Shown one piece after another: positions 61,998 to 64,000 of a DNA stretch of 64,000 nt. Position numbers and translations under genes: made by a program. Under the pieces are notes generated by a model, which was not told the DNA's origin, ran no database searches, and saw only the letters and a program-made list of their open reading frames with translations. The stretch comes from Humibacter ginsenosidimutans (lineage in GTDB: Bacteria; Actinomycetota; Actinomycetes; Actinomycetales; Microbacteriaceae), in assembly GCF_007859675.1 (NCBI RefSeq), contig NZ_CP042305.1, forward strand, positions 3,658,001 through 3,722,000. The letters are read 5' to 3'. Every line of letters starts with the position of its first letter. Position 1 is the first letter of the stretch.

Positions 61998-63041
61998 TCA
62001 CCAGCGGTTGTGCACGTCCTCGGCCCAGCCGAGGAGGCCCTCGATCGCGACGCGATCGCCCGCGTCGTCGAGCATCCACCCGGAGTAATGCCCGAAGCAC
62101 TGATGCGTCTTCGACGAGACGATCAGGAAGTTCGTCGAGGCGTGCCGGTCGAAGAACGGCGTGAACGTGAGGTCGGCGCGTTCGCCCGTGATGCGCCAGG
62201 GCTTCAGATAGTCGGCGCGATCGAACTCCCAGCGCAGCACCCCGGCGATCTTGTTCACCCGACCGTCGATGCTGAGCGAGTGCTCCGTCGGTCCGAGCTT
62301 CGGCAACCACTCTCCGCCGAGCTGCAGCCCGATCCGGCGACCGCCGATCGATCCGGATGCCGCACCCCAGTTCCACGACACTCGATACGGCCACCGCCCT
62401 CGACCGTGATCGAGCACCGCCCACGATTCGCCCTCCGGCAGCACGTGCTCGATGCCATCGACGGTGAGAGTTCCGCGTACCGGCCGTGCGACATCCTTCA
62501 CCGAGTACTGCAGCAGCCGGGAGCTCCAAGCCGCGGCGACACCCATCGCCTCGTGTCCGTCGGGGCGCAGCGCGGTCGCGTCCAGTCGCACGCGCCCAGT
62601 CTCGGCGCGGATGCCCGTGCCCCCTTCGACCTCGTCGATGTCGATCTCGAGCTGGCGCGTCACGGCCTTCGCCGGTCCGCCGGCGAAGCTCGGCGGGAGC
62701 TCGACGCTCGAGCCTAACGGTGCGATCGCGACCGCATCGATCTCGGTGAGCGAGGTGCGGTCGAGCACCCATATCTCATGCAGTGCCGCGTAGTCGAGCG
62801 CGGACACCGTGACGGCGACGATGTGCGTCGGCGACGTGATGGCCCAGTACTCCCACCGCTTGTTGCGCCCCCACGCGTACGGCGGCAGGCTGCCGCGCCG
62901 CGCGGCCACCCCGCTCGTGTCGTGCTGCCGGCGTCGCGTGAAGCCGAGCGCCTCGGGATTGAGTCGCCCGTTCGGCAGGCACAGCGACACCGGCGCCACG
63001 AGCTCGCGCTCCGCCGCCGTCTCGGCGGAGGCGGCGCTCAT
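61998..63041 (-). CDS. DUF2804 family protein
   Basis: A 347-residue protein matching the DUF2804 family (also called DUF2804 domain): FTRRRQHDTSGVAARRGSLP, RNKRWEYWAITSPTHIVAVT, WAVLDHGRGRWPYRVSWNWG and the C-terminal FGHYSGWMLDDAGDRVAIEG. The fold is largely beta, like a lipocalin/calycin or AttH type. No enzymatic residues can be assigned. The start ATG 63041 overlaps the MFS transporter stop (ATGA), so it is co-translated with a transporter. Function unknown. Confidence 0.75.
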   Translation of the reverse strand: MSAASAETAAERELVAPVSLCLPNGRLNPEALGFTRRRQHDTSGVAARRGSLPPYAWGRNKRWEYWAITSPTHIVAVTVSALDYAALHEIWVLDRTSLTEIDAVAIAPLGSSVELPPSFAGGPAKAVTRQLEIDIDEVEGGTGIRAETGRVRLDATALRPDGHEAMGVAAAWSSRLLQYSVKDVARPVRGTLTVDGIEHVLPEGESWAVLDHGRGRWPYRVSWNWGAASGSIGGRRIGLQLGGEWLPKLGPTEHSLSIDGRVNKIAGVLRWEFDRADYLKPWRITGERADLTFTPFFDRHASTNFLIVSSKTHQCFGHYSGWMLDDAGDRVAIEGLLGWAEDVHNRW

Positions 63042-64000
63042 CGCGCGCTCTTGATCGGCAGGATCGCCGCGGCACCGAGCACGGCGAACACGATGCCCGC
63101 GATGAAGATCGACGCGTATCCGCCGGTCAGGCTGATCAGCGCCCACGCCACGAGCGGGGTCAGCGCCTGCGGCAGCGTCGTCGCGACGTTGAGGATGCCC
63201 ATGTCGCGTCCCGACGACACACCCTCCGCGGGCAGCACCTCGGTCATGAGCGCGAGATCGACGCTGAGGTACACGCCGTAGCCGAAGCCGAACAGCGCGG
63301 CCAGCACGACCATGCCCGTCACGGTCGGCCAGACGAGCGGCACCGCAAGGGCGCAGCCCATGATGAGCGAGGCGGCGATGACGAACGGCTTGCGCCGGTG
63401 CATCCTGTCCGAGAGCTTGCCCGACGCATACGTGCTGACCAGCGCGCCGAGCAGCTGCACGACCGTGAGCACCCCCGCGAACGAGTTCGACGCGTCGACG
63501 CTCATGTGAATGTGGTCGCGCAGGATGTAGAGCAGATAGCTCTGCACTCCCTGGTACGCCAGGATCATCAGGAACCGCGCCGCGAACGCCCATGCGAAGT
63601 CCGGATGCTTGCGCGGGCTCACCCAGAACCCCGCGAGGAACGCGCGCCAGTCGAGCGGCGTGCGTTCGGCATCCTTCGACGTGAAGTCCCTGTTGAACAG
63701 CACGAAGCCGAACGCGGAGAGCAGCACGAGCGCGGCGAACACGCTGTAGCCGATGCCGATCAGCTCGGCGAAGTAGCCGGCCAGCAGCACGCCGGTCCCC
63801 ATGCCGACGAGCGTGCCCATCGCGAGCACGGCGGAGGCCGCACCCCGGCTGCGCGTCGGAACCCGGTCGGTGATGATCGCGGGGATCGGCGCGTTGAGGG
63901 TGTTCAGCAGGATCATCACCATGACGTAGAAGACCGTGATCCAGAACAGGGTGGCGGCGCCCGCAAGGAGCAGCATGAAGACGGCCGCGCCCGATGCGCC
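63038..64000 (-). CDS. MFS transporter, GPH/SLC45-like (5' end outside the window)
   Basis: The 320 visible residues contain about nine hydrophobic helices; the first helices lie beyond base 64000, so this is a partial gene. Loops TDRVPTRSRGAASAVLAMGT and SGKLSDRMHRRKPFVIAA are typical of the sugar/glycoside transporters of the MelB/SucT (GPH-like) side of the MFS. It shares a transcript with the DUF2804 gene. The substrate is probably a glycoside or sugar, given the GH1 gene beside it. Confidence 0.8.
   Translation of the reverse strand, partial: GASGAAVFMLLLAGAATLFWITVFYVMVMILLNTLNAPIPAIITDRVPTRSRGAASAVLAMGTLVGMGTGVLLAGYFAELIGIGYSVFAALVLLSAFGFVLFNRDFTSKDAERTPLDWRAFLAGFWVSPRKHPDFAWAFAARFLMILAYQGVQSYLLYILRDHIHMSVDASNSFAGVLTVVQLLGALVSTYASGKLSDRMHRRKPFVIAASLIMGCALAVPLVWPTVTGMVVLAALFGFGYGVYLSVDLALMTEVLPAEGVSSGRDMGILNVATTLPQALTPLVAWALISLTGGYASIFIAGIVFAVLGAAAILPIKSAR

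Noticed and set aside
1..64000. CRISPR arrays, tRNA/rRNA genes, insertion sequences or prophage
   Set aside because: No regularly spaced repeats, no tRNA-like cloverleaf with CCA region, and no transposase, integrase or phage-like protein was found on reading both strands.

Overview
The window is high-GC DNA with dense, often ATGA-overlapping operons, mycothiol-type DinB remnants and many catabolic sugar genes. This is typical of a saprophytic or plant/soil-associated actinobacterium, most likely Microbacteriaceae (Microbacterium/Leifsonia-like). That placement is inferred from base composition, codon habit and gene content only. No rRNA, tRNA, CRISPR array, insertion sequence or phage gene was seen. 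Nearly the whole 64 kb is a mosaic of carbohydrate-utilisation loci.

Layout. (1) 1-20.1 kb: tail of a DinB-like gene; a cytoplasmic GH9-type glycosidase; a PuuP-like polyamine/amino-acid permease; two paralogous GntR/HutC regulators; a complete peptide-type (family 5) ABC importer; and an operon of Gfo/Idh dehydrogenase, GntR, copper amine oxidase (frameshifted), TIM-barrel isomerase, Gfo/Idh, SIS-domain protein, BadF-type sugar kinase, aldehyde dehydrogenase (frameshifted) and a Met/His-rich membrane protein. Four copies of an operator-like element (CTTTGGT-N5-GTGGT) tie these units together. (2) 20.1-21.2 kb: LacI regulator (frameshifted) with its own perfect palindrome. (3) 21.3-31.8 kb: DUF2264 protein, DeoR-LacI hybrid regulator and heparinase II/III-like lyase, divergent from a hydroxyacid dehydrogenase, a family-1 ABC importer and a YesL/DUF624 protein; this looks like a uronic-acid/glycosaminoglycan-type oligosaccharide locus. 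(4) 31.8-38.4 kb: TetR/NAD(P)-epimerase pair with a perfect operator, a ThuA-like protein, an MFS sugar-acid transporter and a short UvrA. (5) 38.7-43.4 kb: Gfo/Idh, DUF993 and TIM-barrel operon, then glycerate kinase. (6) 43.5-64 kb: xylB (frameshifted), xylA, GH3 beta-xylosidase/glucosidase, FAD-dependent GMC oxidoreductase, family-1 ABC importer with a Tat-type lipoprotein, LacI regulator, then Gfo/Idh, TIM barrel, ThuA, Gfo/Idh, GH1 beta-glucosidase, DUF2804 and an MFS transporter cut by the window end.

How it fits together. Importers bring oligosaccharides in, cytoplasmic glycosidases (GH9, GH3, GH1, heparinase-like, DUF2264) cleave them, and sets of Gfo/Idh dehydrogenases plus TIM-barrel isomerases, ThuA proteins and a GMC oxidoreductase suggest oxidation at a ring carbon (3-keto-sugar chemistry) rather than plain hydrolysis. 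The most unusual locus is 1-20 kb, where amine oxidation (copper amine oxidase, aldehyde dehydrogenase, polyamine-type permease) is woven into an amino-sugar-like operon.

Caveat: four otherwise intact genes (copper amine oxidase, aldehyde dehydrogenase, LacI, xylB) each carry a single extra base, three of them in a short G/C run. This could be real decay, but a systematic sequencing error is more likely.
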